This document shows, piece after piece, positions 9,618-21,615 of a stretch of 64,000 nt of DNA. The translations under genes were made by a program, and so were the position numbers. The stretch is taken from assembly GCA_029891385.1 (NCBI GenBank), contig CM057228.1, positions 24,114,809 to 24,178,808 of the forward strand, given 5' to 3'. The notes below the pieces were generated by a model. That model was not told where the DNA came from. It was given only the letters and a program-made list of their open reading frames with translations, and ran no database searches. Each line of letters starts with the position of its first letter. Within the stretch, counting starts at the first letter, position 1. The DNA comes from Erythroxylum novogranatense. Taxonomy: Eukaryota > Streptophyta > Magnoliopsida > Malpighiales > Erythroxylaceae.

Positions 9618-11441
9618 CTGAAAAATAGATGCAATGTTGGGTGAGTTTGCGAACTCAATGAGAAACCATCATCGATGGTTCACCCAACTCATGCATTCAC
9701 AATTCAATATACACACTTAATCACATATTCACACTTTCATATATTCACATGCATTCAATTTCACTTTCACACAGTTCACTTTAGATCATTTACATATGTG
9801 GTATGCATGTGACACTTTCAGTTTCATTTCATTGTTGTGACCGAGCGCAATCAGAAATCAGTAATCACATTTTTGGCAAGTAGGAGGGCCCTCGAGGTAT
9901 GCACATCGCCCACTCACATTAAGGATAGGAGAGCCCACTGGTATGCACTAATCCCTTTCACATAATAGGACCCCACACCCCACCCGTAGGTGTTTGCGAG
10001 TTTCTTTGCGGCGTGTGTTCTTGGGTTTTACCGGCATCCTCAAATATCTGATGGCGTCTCGGGTTAACAACTATCATTATCTGATCATTTAATTATGCAT
10101 GAGTGCATATGTCATTCACATTTCACAATCATATCTCATTTCTTCGGGACCTTTAGTCCGTATTTCGATCATATACATATCTCAATTATTTCACTAACAC
10201 TTTTACAATTCGATTCACTATTGCATTTATGCACATTTATTCACATTTTGCACTTCCATATCTCAATCCAATATTTCGAACACCCATGGTTCGAAATCAA
10301 TCAAAACAGTCACACATATCCATCCGTATCTCCACATGGCATATATACACAAAATATAACACATATAGGTTGAGAAACCAACTAGGTTACTCACCTGCAC
10401 TTCCGAGCTACAGCCTGGAAGTCTCAGCACTGCCCGTGGAATTGCTCCATCGGTGCCTTTAAAACAATCAGAAAAATCGAATATCACTCATCGCATAATT
10501 TCCAATATTCAAAAATGCAAATATAGAAATATACTCGAGTAATCGTACATGTTATGACATTCCCTAAATTTTCCCAATTCGATCACTTTCACTCTAATTC
10601 ATAGCAAAATCCAATTACCATAAGTCAATAGACTAATATCAAATTCTCTGCAATCACCTTCCAATTAAAATCACAATCACTATTTATTGTCACTAGATTC
10701 TCATAATCATCGAATTAAAATCCGAAATTCCATCTTATCAATTCAAATTCTTAATCTCTAAATTCCAATTAATCAGTCTCTAAATTTCAATCAATCACTA
10801 AGGAACCAATTCAATTAAAATCAAGTCTCAAATTCATTACTTGTAACAATCATCTAAAAAAAATCACTTCATTTCATTCTCCCATATTGAAATTCCTAGT
10901 CTCAGAAATTCAATTGATCCATAGCCAATCCATTAGAAACTAATCCTCCAAATTTCCAATTTAACAATCACTTTCAATTTGGAAAGCAGCGCCCTCGCGG
11001 TGCTCGATCCTCGTCATGGCGTAACATCGCTCGCTTTCGTCGCGGCGTGCGTCTGGTCTCGCCGTGGCGCGCGACGAAATTTCATTCGCCGCGGCCTGTC
11101 TTGCAAGCCTCGCGGCGTATTTAGAAGGATTGGCTCGCCGTGGCGTGTTCATCACTTCGCCCAAGGCGTGCGATCCCGTAAACGCATCTGAACCCGAAAT
11201 TTCAGATTTCTGATTCAACTCCATCCAAATCCATTCTAAACACTCCCAATTAGTTTCATACACTATACCGAACTCATTTCTAACCTCAAAACTATCTAAA
11301 ACTTATTATTCATCAAAATCCCAAATCAAACTCAACATTTTCTCAAAACCCTAACATAAAACTTTCAAATTCTCTAAACAATTTCTCACTAAATTTCTTG
11401 TTTAATCAAAAGATTAAACACATAAATAAGCAATAACTTAC
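9618..11441 (-). other. Putative LTR-resident intron in B
   Basis: In the minus-strand sense, CAA|GTAAGT lies at 11441, and hairpin (9643-9656), T-rich stretch and TTTTTCAG|G end at 9618. The length is 1824 nt here and 1823 nt in the right LTR (17701 to 15879). Confidence 0.4.
10985..11165 (-). repeat. Palindromic GC cassette in the left B LTR
   Basis: Within about 180 bp lie CGTCATGGCG (11012-11021), CGTCGCGGCG, CGCCGTGGCG (twice), CGCCGCGG and other near-palindromes. The corresponding part of the right LTR (17240-17430) is much more diverged than its flanks. Confidence 0.75.
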
Positions 11442-11554
11442 TTGATTCAAGCTTTAAACTCTTCCAAATCATCAAGAAATCCACGCAAGAAGAAGAAGAA
11501 CAAAACAATTTCTCCGTAATGAGGCAAGTATCGTCAAATTCCAAAGGCTTAAGT

Positions 11555-11565
11555 TATATATATAT
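11555..11565 (-). promoter_or_regulatory. TATA-like run of LTR B
   Basis: TATATATATAT lies upstream (minus-strand sense) of a leader and the GTAAGT site. The counterpart in the right LTR is near 17818-17828. Confidence 0.45.
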
Positions 11566-12115
11566 CGAGTACCTTAAGACTTATTTGGCAATTAATTGCC
11601 ACCATCGAATCGAACAACCTCAATCCAATTTCGATTCTAATTTCTCCTAATCTGTAATAACAATTAATAATAAATCCTAAAGTCATAATTCAACTTGCCT
11701 CATATCAATTTCCAATCAATCACAGACCCGGAATCCGGTTTATCAGTCACTATACCATTTTTCCGGTCCGGACTCGATTCTCTAAAAATTCCAGAAAAAT
11801 TTTCATAAATTCACAAAATTAGGAATTGCATATTCCTACACTCCAATCTCATAATCCAGTTCTCTAAATTCAATTTTTCTCATTCCAATTCATATACAAA
11901 ACTCATTTATACACTTTTCGCACAAATTTCCAATTTCCACAATTCAATCGGGAAATGTCATACATGTACGCATATTCATATACTTATGCCATCAATAATC
12001 ATTTACCGATGACTATAGAAACTATAATGCATGAAGAATTCACATTTGCCTGCATTTTTAACCTGATTCGATCCAATTTACAAATATACCGTCACTTCGG
12101 TGACGGAATGCTACA

Positions 12116-12150
12116 ATTCTCCCCTCCTAATAAAAATTTCGTCCTCGAAA
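12116..12150 (-). other. Polypurine tract of B and relic of the pol end
   Basis: In the minus-strand sense, a GAAATTTCGAGGACGAAATT phrase precedes TTATTAGGAGGGGAGAATT and the LTR. This phrase is the usual end of a chromovirus pol frame, so B derives from a coding element. Confidence 0.75.
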
Positions 12151-15100
12151 TTTCACATACGATCGATTAGGAAGTCGGGAGATTTATTCCGATCACTATA
12201 ACACTGCTTCCTCTATATCAATATAGAATTCTATTTATGCCAATTCACCAAATTAATACAATCAATTACCTCTTTTCCTTTCTCAATTTCCACATCAGAT
12301 TCACTATTCTTTATTTTAATCCAATCATACACACATCCGATCATATCAATATTCCTTATCTCTGTTCATATAACACTTTACAAATCCCAATCACTCTTTT
12401 AAATTTTACACTAACTTCTATTTACAGCACAATCACATCGATTCACAGCATAATCACATCGATTCACAGCATAATCACATCGATTCACAGCATAATCACA
12501 TCGAGGCCGCTTATAACAAATTTATTTTCTCCCAATTTTACCTTTATTCTCAATCTAAGTGTATCTTGATCAAGGCGATACACTTCAAAACATTTCATTA
12601 ATCAATTATCAGATCACATCACTATATGGTTCAAACACCAATTTCATACGATGCCAGCAACCTCGATAAAAATCAATTCGATTCATCGTCATTTACTATG
12701 TTTCACAATTTCTATTTGATTCATTTCACCGATTTACATATCTCTAATAGCGTACACTTTTGACCCCTTATACACTTTTCAACTAGTAATACCAATACAA
12801 TTAATATACTCTCTATCAATGTGAATTTTACATCAATCTCATATCCTTATGAATTCCACAATATCGATTTCACATTTATCTCCAACGATCAAGTCATTGG
12901 TTATTCACACAAACAATTACTCGATGTCACACTCTACTTTCTATCACCCTTCCAATACACTCTTATTAAAACATAAAGCTTTAATCATTTCATACAATTC
13001 CTCTTACAATTCCTTAAGTGGTATCACCCACATTTCGAAATTCAGTCTTAACAATTAAATTTCCTCAACGGTCAAATTCATTTTCTAAATCCACAATTCT
13101 GTTTTGCCAAAATCTTTTACACACATACACACATCTGATTTGGAATATCAATTGCCCATAATGCTTTTTTTTTCCCTTATTGGTTCAACAGATCGCGTTT
13201 ACTATAACAACAAGTTTAATAACCTTATCGCTCTCAAAATTGAAATTTTCTGTCGTCACATTTTTCAATTCAATACTTCACATTGCAATACTATTAGATT
13301 CTAAAATACTCAAACACATAATTCTATTCAAATCTTTCAAATTCACGAAATACCTCAATCGCATAATCCTTTTCACTGTTTTCAAATTCACCAATATCTC
13401 AACCATTATCACTTTGCGTATCCATAGATACATCTAAACACATTTCTGTACAAATAGGGTCTCCAAAAATTTTTCAAACAAATATCCAGTACATGTTTAT
13501 CAATCATCATCTCTATCGATATTAAGTCTCCCAATGTGGCATATATGAATACTGACTCAACCACTCTTTATTTGATCAACTAAGATTCATTCTTACAACA
13601 CTTGCACAATTCCTCAATTGTGCCAATTCATATATTCCATTTTTCAAATACATTCAATTGATCCTCTATGCTTATAATCATTATACACTCTAAACACAAT
13701 TGAGACATTTTACCTTTCAGCAGCATAATAAACTCCTCATACTCATGATCACTTCGTATAATTTTCTAATTACCGATTGTCTCCAGTGAGGAAAAATTTT
13801 CTTATAACTTTCTCAGGTTCATCATAATATATTTTGACATCTGCTTCTTTACACTAATTTCTCCACATAATTCACTTTATTTACCATCATTTCAAACTAG
13901 GTCGATGACACATTTTATCAAATACACTTGTACTTTCCGAACATTTTTTTTTCCACCAATATTTGCAAATTGATATTTTCCCCAATTACACAACTAATAT
14001 CTCTTCACTGTTCAATAATCCTATCACACAGTCACATACTTTATTTCTAACTCTTGAGTCTCCACCAGGATTTGGACTCCCAATAAACACTTTTCATTCA
14101 TTTTCAATTTATCTCAGATTTATCTCTTAATCAATAATTCGTCCAATTAAATCATCTAATCAACTTAACCCAATTCAGGGAAACTCTTCTTTGAAAGAAG
14201 GTTTCTATCTATCTTTATCAATACCACTTATGAAATTCCTAATCAACAACAATTGTCACATTTCTTGCCAGACATTCACAATGCCTTATGAAATCACTTT
14301 TAACTATACTCATACTATCCCATATGAATCAGTTATGCCTCAATTCATATAAATCAGAACATCCTTTTAAATACTACACATTGAGGTAAGTACCATCAAA
14401 ATCATTTCATCGACATCAAGAGACAAGTGTAGAATAATTCACCAATTATTAAACACACTACCCAATCTATGACTCCATTCATATCCAGATTTACAATCTT
14501 AATTCATTTCAATAAATCACTATAGGCACTTTCACTTCTTACTCTAACTCATAATGATCTTTAATCATAAAAACTATGATTTGGCGGTTCTCATCGACTC
14601 ACCAATTGATTCGATATCATTCCATAGCTTCATATTTTCATTTACTGTGATGTATTCCTATCATCAGGTGTGCATTCACATAGGCAATTCAACTCATCCT
14701 TGATAACCTTTTTCATCTACCCTTACCATTGTCTTACATTTCAATCTTTTTATTCATTTGTCTTACACAAGATTAATCACACGTAAATACATATCACAGA
14801 TGTACATTCCATCTTTTTCATTATTGATTCATACTTATAAACTTTCATTCTCAAATCAATATCATAGTTATGCAATTATTCTCGATTTCCTCACTTAACA
14901 CATTCTGACTTTAAGTCACAAATCCCTATTCATAACTCTTATCACTGAAATCAAACCCAATTGTATTCTCTATAATTCGCAGAACATTTTAATTCCATTC
15001 ACTTTGTTTATACACTGTCAATCTTACCAATTTTATCATATCGTTGTTTCCCTTTATCAATTTACCACTATACATTCATATCTATTCTCCATCCCAAGAT

Positions 15101-15404
15101 ACATTCCAATATAGCACAGATGTTGCCTGTCATAACATATTCACTAATACCAATACACTAAATCCTCATTTGTCAAATCGAACCATACACTTTTTCTTAT
15201 TTCACAATATTCCCAATTTCCTTTTTATCACATTCTCACATATCATCCTTTTCCTCACTATTTCTCATCACTCAAACACTAGTATGTGCTCATGTATGAG
15301 ACTCATATGCTAGATCGGGATCGTTGTCACTATCCGCCAATGACATGACTTAAATGTATGCAATTTGACACACTTTTCGAAAGCCCATGTAAGATTGTAC
15401 TTAC
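12151..15404. other. Non-coding internal region of B
   Basis: The stretch is AT-rich, with a plus strand full of TCAC, CATT and TTCA phrases. I find no gag, RT, RNase H or integrase motif on either strand; the longest ORFs (12237-12569, 15044-15313) are low-complexity and resemble nothing. The region near the PBS (15310-15404) resembles the corresponding part of F (about 47870-47960). Confidence 0.75.
12420..12504 (+). repeat. 21-bp tandem repeat in B
   Basis: About four copies of attcacagcataatcacatcg lie head to tail, the first one diverged. Confidence 0.9.
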
Positions 15405-15417
15405 GGGCTCGATACCA
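15405..15417 (-). other. Primer binding site of B
   Basis: The minus strand reads TGGTATCGAGCCC, four bases from the 5' LTR. It resembles the TGGTATCAGAGC site of plant gypsy elements primed by initiator tRNA-Met, but with one A missing. F has the same variant at 47961-47973. Confidence 0.75.
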
Positions 15418-15421
15418 CAAA

Positions 15422-18379
15422 TATAGCACTTAACTCCGCGAGACCCGAACCCGACATCTACAAAGGACATCCGAGCCCGTGACCCACGAGGGTGGCATGC
15501 TAGAGCGATCAATCACAATTTAAAACTCATATGAAATTTTTCTTCCAAAAACGCTTTAACGCAGTAAATCAAAACACACTTTGGGCCCGACATATCATAA
15601 AAACATTTTCAGATACAAAATACTTTCAGTTATTAATTAGCACTCAACAGTGCTCAATCAGTACATAAGTAGAAAGGCGTGACCCAACTGGGCTCAATGC
15701 CATTTCTGAACACAATTCAGTAATCAAAATCTCAATACACTTTTACATTTATTAAGCTAGGGCCCACCAAACAAAACACTGTACTCATGCAGATTTGACG
15801 ACACTGATCCCGACCCGCTACTCTAACTTGCTAGCAACGATCATACTCCCATTAGTCTAACGGGGTATTCTTCAGTTCCTGAAAAATAGATGCAATGTTG
15901 GGTAAGTTTGCGAACTCAATGAGAAACCATCATCGATGGTTCACCCAACTCATGCATTCACAATTCAATATACACACTTAATCACATATTCACACTTTCA
16001 TATATTCACATGCATTCAATTTCACTTTCACACAGTTCACTTTAGATCATTTACATATGCAGTATGCATGTGACACTTTCAGTTTCATTTCATTGTTGTG
16101 ACCGAGCGCAATCAGAAATCAGTAATCACATTTTTGGCAAGTAGGAGGGCCCTCGGGGTATGCACTACTGCCCACTCACATTAGGAATAGGAGAGCCCGC
16201 TGGGTATGCACTAATCCCTTTCACATAATAGACCCCACACCCCACCCGTAGGTGTTTGCGTGTTTATTTGCGGCGTGTGTTCATGGGTTTTACCGCGGCA
16301 TCCTCAAATATCTGATGGCGTCTCGGGTCAACAACTATCATTATCGATCATTTAATTATGCATGAGTGCATATGTCATTCACATTTCATAGTCATATCTC
16401 ATTTCTTGGACCTTTAGTCCCAGATTTCGATCATATACATATCTCAATTATTTCACTAACACTTTTACAATTCGATTCACTATTGCATTTATGCACATTT
16501 ATTCACATTTTGCACTTCCATATCTCATCCAATATTTCAACACCCATGGTTCAAATCAATCAAAATGATACACATATCCATCCGTATCTCCACATGGCAT
16601 ATATACACAAAATATAACACATATAGGTTGAGAAACCAACTAGGTTACTCACCTGCACTTCCGAGCTATAGCCTGGAAGTCTCAGCACTGCCCGTGGAAT
16701 TGCTCCATCGGTGCCTTTAAAACAATCAGAAAAATCGAATATCACTCATCGCACAATTTCCAATATTCAAAATGCAAATATAGAAAATACATCGAGTAAT
16801 CGTACATGTTATGACATTCCTAAATTTTCCCAATTCGATCACTTTCACTCTAATTCATAGCAAAATCCAATTACCATAAGTCAATAGACTAATATCCAAT
16901 TCTCTGCAGTCACCTTTCAATTAAAATCACAATCACTATTTATTGTCACTAGATTCCCATAATCATCGAATTAAAATCCGAAATTCCATCTTATCAATTC
17001 AAATTCTTAATCTCTAAATTCCAATTAATCAGTCTCTAAATTTCAATCAATCACTAAGGAACCAATTCAATTGAAATCAAGTCTCAAATTCATTACTTGT
17101 AACAATCATCTAAAAAAAATCACTTCATTTCATTCTCCCAGATTGAAATTCCTAGTCTCAGAAATTCAATTGATCCATAGCCAATCCATTAGAAACTAAT
17201 CCTCCAAATTTCCAATTTAACAATCACTTTCAATTTCGGAAAACAGGCGCTCTCGCCATGGCGCCGATCCTCGTCATGCACAGAACAGTCTCGCTTGCAT
17301 TGGCATGTCGTTCTGTCTTCGCAAGTGCCGATTTAAATTTCATTCGTCGCGGCCTGTCTTGCAAACCTCGCGGCATATTTAGAAGGATTGGCTCGCCGTG
17401 GCATGTTCATCACTACACAAGGCGATCCGATAAACGCATATCTGAAACCCGAAATTTCAGATTTCTCAGATTCAACTCCATCCAAATCCATTCTAAACAC
17501 TCCCAATTAGTTTCATACACTATACTAAACTCATTTCTAACCTCAAAACTATCTAAAACTTATTATTCATCAAAATCCCAAATCAAACTCAACATTTTCT
17601 CAAAAACCCTAACATCCGAAACTTTCAAATTCTCTAAACAATTTCTCACTAAATTTCTTGTTTAATCAAAATATTAAACACATAAATAAGCAATAACTTA
17701 CTTGATTCAAGCTTTAAACTCTTCCAAATCACCAAGAAATCCACGCAAGGGAAGAAGAAGAACAAAGCAATTTCTCCATAACAGAGGCAAGTATCGTTAA
17801 ATTCCAAAGGCTTAAGTTATATATATACTGAGTACCTTAAGACTTGTTTGGCAATTAATTGCCACCAGTCTAGATCGAACAACCTCAATCCAATTTCTGA
17901 TTCTAATTTCTCCTAATACGCAATAACAATTAATAATAAATCCTAAAGTCATAATTCAACTTGCCTCATATCAATTTCCAATCAATCACGGACCCGGAAT
18001 CCGGTTTATCAGTCACTATACCATTTTTCCGGTCCGGACTCGATTCTCTAAAAATTCCAGAAAAATTTTCATAAATTCACAAAATTAGGAATTGCATATT
18101 CCTACACTCCAATCTCATAATCCAGTTCTCTAAATTCAATTTTTCTCATTCCAATTCATATACAAAACTCATTTATACACTTTTCGCACAAATTTCCAAT
18201 TTCCACAATTCAATCGGAAATGTCATACATATACGATATTCATATACTTATGCCATCAATAATCATTTACCGATGACTATAGAAACTATAATGCATGAAG
18301 AATTCACATTTGCCTGTACTTTAACCTGACCCGATCCAATTTACAAATATACCTGTCACTTCGGTAAGGGGATGCTACA
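15422..18379 (-). repeat. 5' LTR of B (2958 bp)
   Basis: This LTR is nearly identical to 9159-12115 and has the same TA...CA plus-strand ends. Scattered small differences are concentrated in the GC cassette (17240-17430). The hairpin stem has one changed base (15904-15917, aagttt rather than gagttt). Confidence 0.95.
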
Positions 18380-18384
18380 TGCTC
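18380..18384. other. Right TSD of B (tgctc)
   Basis: This repeats 9154-9158. Confidence 0.95.
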
Positions 18385-19092
18385 AGCGTGCTCCTGCCTA
18401 TTCCTCGAATAAATCAGTATATCATCAATAAATACGATCACGAACCGGTCCAGGTAGGGCTGAAAAACTCTATTCATCAAAGCCATGAAGGCTGCCGGGG
18501 CATTAGTCAACCCAAACGGCATCACTAGGAACTCGAAATGCCCGTAGCTGCTCCTGAAGGCACTCTTAGGCACATCGGCCTCTGCTATCCTCAACTGATA
18601 ATAGCCTGATCTCAGGTCCAACTTGGTGAACACTTGAGCTCCCTGCAACTGATCAAATAGATCATCAATCCTAGGCAGTGGATACTTATTCTTTACTGTT
18701 ACCCGATTCAACTGCCTATAATCGATACACAGTCTCAATGTCCCGTCCTTCTTCTTCACAAATAGTACCGGAGCTCCCCAAGGTGAAACACTCGGTCTAA
18801 TAAACCCCTTATCTAGTAGCTCCTGCAACTGAGCCTTAAGCTCTCTCAGTTCCACCGGTGCCATCCTATACGGAGGAATCGATATAGGGGCTGTACCGAG
18901 AACAAGATCAATCTCAAACTCTTTCTCCCGCTCTGGCGGCAATCCCAGCAACTCCTCGGGAAACACATCTGGAAAATCCCTGACTACAGGAAAATCCTGC
19001 AATCTCATCTCTACTCTGGAATCCACTACGTGAGCCAGATAGGCCTCACAACCTCCCTGCATCAATCTCAGGGCACTCAAGAAGGATATCAT
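18380..19092 (-). pseudogene. A reverse transcriptase, N-terminal part (fingers and palm)
   Basis: The frame holds the connector after protease ([15 protein letters not shown]), [29 protein letters not shown] (first catalytic Asp), [11 protein letters not shown] and [11 protein letters not shown] (catalytic Asp pair, about 18411-18444). All polymerase motifs visible here are intact. The reading frame ends at the B junction: the ORF's last residues beyond 18380 come from B or the duplicated target. The C-terminal part is at 8611-9158. Similarity to Tekay-type RT is clear from the motif style. Confidence 0.93.
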
Positions 19093-19430
19093 CCTCGGCT
19101 TCGCCGACTAACTCCTCGGAACACGGCTCTAGTCGACCAGAGATTCCAATACAACCTCCTTGGTATAACGATCTATGATAGCCCCATGAGCGATCAACCA
19201 ATCCATCCCCAATATCACATCAATCTCCTCAGAGCGAACGATCGGATCGGCACTCAAAACCTTTCGATCGATCCGAACCGACATCCCATCTGAGACCTCT
19301 CCCAATACAACAGACTACCTGAGGTGTACTCACCTCTAACCCATGTCTTGTAACCTCCGCCTATCCCCATGCGGTCTACATGCTAAATGCGGTGTAATGA
19401 AGGAATGAGTGGATCCAGATCCAACAATGC
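19093..19430 (-). pseudogene. A aspartic protease domain, broken
   Basis: In the minus-strand sense, a GSGSTHSFI phrase lies at about 19387-19425 where gypsy proteases have DSGSTHSFI, so the catalytic Asp position reads Gly. An ILGMDWL motif follows at about 19195-19220. Stops interrupt the frame between this domain and RT (about 19105-19135). The domain would normally mature gag-pol. Confidence 0.75.
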
Positions 19431-19496
19431 ATATGCTTCAAGACCAAATAAGAAGTATACCCCAACAACATCCGGGAATCCTGGGCCTCCGCCGAG

Positions 19497-19922
19497 TCAT
19501 GGCATAGACCTAACCGCGATCGCATGCCCCTTTCGGTCCCTCGACCATCCTGCGGACCCCTCTGCTCGGCCTCGGCCTCGGCCTCGACCTCTCCATCTCG
19601 ATCCACCTTCACGGCTCTGCTGCACCGAGGTATTGCTGCCTGATCTTCCAGTCATAGCAGACTGGGCTCCCAAAGTCTCTGGGCAGTTCCTCACTAGGTG
19701 GTCCATTGAACCACACCTCAAGCAGGCTCCAAAAAGCCATCGACACTCTCCACCGTGTCTCTTGCCACAATGCTCACATAAAGGAGCAGACTGCCCTGAA
19801 ACTCTGGCACTACCGCCACCACTAACAGTCTGTACAATTCTGTACTTCTGCCCATGACCAGTCTGTCTAGCCCCTCCTGCAGATCTGAAGGGCCTACTCG
19901 TCGCATCGAACCCTCTCGCCAA
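19497..19922 (-). pseudogene. A gag nucleocapsid region with two zinc knuckles
   Basis: A 141-residue open frame contains CEHCGKRHGGEC (residues about 49-60, a CX2CX3HX3C variant) and CLRCGSMDHLVRNC (about 67-80, a CX2CX4HX4C knuckle). An Arg/Gly-rich tail (RGRGRGRGR) follows. The paired knuckles are typical of Tekay-type gag and bind the RNA genome. The frame is separated by stops or shifts from the capsid part upstream and the protease downstream. The first Met is internal to gag. Confidence 0.9.
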
Positions 19923-20582
19923 GACTACTCAGCTATCACTAGATCTCTTATGCGGGGCCCCGATCGATTTCCATCATATCAGCTGTCTCAAAGAATGCTT
20001 CTATCCTCACTGCTGCAGCCCTCAACTCAATAAAATAGCCCATATCAGATCTAACCAATAGGGTACGGATCTCCAGATTGAGTCCGCCCTCAAAACACCG
20101 ACACTTGTCAGCCTCAGAAGCCACCAGTGAAGAAGCATATACCACTAACTCGTTGAACCGCACCTCATAGTCGGCCACGGTCAATCGCCTGTCTCACCTC
20201 TAGAACTCCAGAACTTCATTTCCAGATAAATCTTGGGCATGAAGTTATCCTTGAACGCCCTCAGAAAATCATCCTATGTCACATGCGGGCCCGGTGGTAC
20301 GCCTGCCGAACGCCTCCCACCACCGATATGCGAGAACCTCAGTAGCAGAAGCTGCAGAATCGAACGCCCATCCGGGTCACAGTCCATCTGATCGAGGACT
20401 CTCTCTGTCCTCTCTAGCCATCCCTCAGCCTCTGCAGGGTCGGTGCTACCATAGAAGTCAACCGCCCCCTGCTTACGCAGTAGATCATATCTCCGTTCCC
20501 GTCTCACAGGAACTCGAGGAGGCAACTCCTCTGAATGAGGCACAGGAGACTCCCTACTAGCTCCTACCGATTCCTGTGTCAT
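19923..20582 (-). pseudogene. A gag capsid region, frameshifted
   Basis: This is two open pieces. 20274-20582 starts with MTQESVG, a plausible gag start 120-140 nt after the PBS, and contains GAVDFYGSTDPAEAEGWLER, the conserved retrotransposon gag entry. 19948-20184 contains TVADYEVRFNELVVYAS and CRCFEGGLN. The about 90 nt between them still reads as gag but in shifted frames. Capsid would form the virus-like particle. Confidence 0.87.
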
Positions 20583-20705
20583 TTGGTTGTTCCACTCGAT
20601 CTCCCAAAGACGGATGACCTAAATGCATAAGAAATTTCGATCGATTCATTATTCTTACGAGAATTCAAGCCTAAATTACACTATGCCCAAAAGATGTCAA
20701 ACCAT

Positions 20706-20717
20706 GCTCTGATTTCA
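20706..20717 (-). other. Primer binding site of A
   Basis: The minus strand reads TGAAATCAGAGC, two mismatches from the TGGTATCAGAGC site, five bases from the 5' LTR. Confidence 0.75.
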
Positions 20718-21490
20718 CTTAATGTAGCGCCCCCTCACCGTAGGGTACACATTGGGAAACCTGAAGGTCGCTCCGATACGTATCCCACGATAAAGGTGCA
20801 CCACCAGAACACTTCCCTTAATGTAGCACCCCACTCCCGCCAGACTCGAACCCGATATCGATGGTGATATCCGAGTCCGTGCCCCGCGAGGGTGGCGTAC
20901 TAGAGCAATCACTACAATTCAAAACTCGTAAAATATTTCTCTTTAAACAAAGTCAATCACATGTGGAAATCAGAATAATTTGCGAAATACAATGCACATA
21001 AAACTGCACTCTCTAATGCGACGTGAACCGATCCCGACATCCGACTCGACCATTGCGATAATCATACTCCCGTTTGTCCAACGGGGTATTCTTCAATCCC
21101 TGAAAAATAATTGCAATGTTGGGTGAGTTTGCGAACTCAATGAGAAACCATCATCGATGGTTCACCCACTCATGCATATATACTCAATATATCACATATA
21201 TCACAATTCACAGTCTAAACACTATCAGGTAATCTCATATTTTACTATAATCACAATTTAAACATATCACTGAGCAATCATCACATTTCACTAAATATCT
21301 CGCCACTTTTACACATATAAGGCGTATCGCCTTTCACACTATTCACATAATTTATCACTCATACGCATTCTCTATTTCACTACATAGTCTGATGCATATG
21401 TATACAGATTCTCATTTTATGTTCTTTGTTGTGGTCGAGCATTTTCACCGTCCCGATTCGGCACTTTTCAGACCGATCACATTATCGTGA

Positions 21491-21615
21491 GTAGGAGAGC
21501 CCTCCGGTATGCACTCATCGCCCACTCACATACGGATAGGAGAGCCCTCCGGTATGCACTATTCCCTTTACACTAATCACATTTTAGGCAAGTAGAGAGC
21601 CTCTGGTATGCACTC
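21491..21615 (-). repeat. Repeats of 'aggagagccctccggtatgc' type in C
   Basis: Three copies start near 21493, 21538 and 21592, the third degraded. Similar pairs occur in B (about 9893 and 9928). They lie a few hundred bases 5' (in sense) of the acceptor hairpin. Confidence 0.8.

Larger units (their letters stand above)
9159..12115 (-). repeat. 3' LTR of B (2957 bp)
   Basis: Plus-strand ends are TATAGCACC...GATGCTACA; the first dinucleotide is TA rather than TG, as in the other B LTR. The LTR contains the acceptor hairpin (9643-9656), 'gagccc...tatgcac' repeats (about 9890-9950), a palindromic GC cassette (10985-11165), a GTAAGT donor-like site (11441) and a TATA run (11555-11565). Confidence 0.95.
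9159..18379 (-). mobile_element. Element B: complete LTR retrotransposon without coding capacity (LARD-like)
   Basis: Two near-identical LTRs of 2957 and 2958 bp, in the same orientation, flank a 3306-bp internal region. B has a 5-bp TSD, a chromovirus-type polypurine tract and residual PPT-proximal sequence after the left LTR, and a PBS before the right LTR. The internal region lacks any recognisable gag or pol. It is therefore a non-autonomous large derivative that would need proteins from another chromovirus; A-type elements are plausible donors from PBS and PPT similarity. It sits in the same orientation as A, inside A's RT gene. Confidence 0.9.

Noticed and set aside
12237..13437. ORFs in the B internal region
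   Set aside because: They have the same composition effect, and one is translated from the 21-bp repeat.
18304..18379. Extra C-terminal residues on the RT ORF
   Set aside because: These come from reading into element B and are not part of A.
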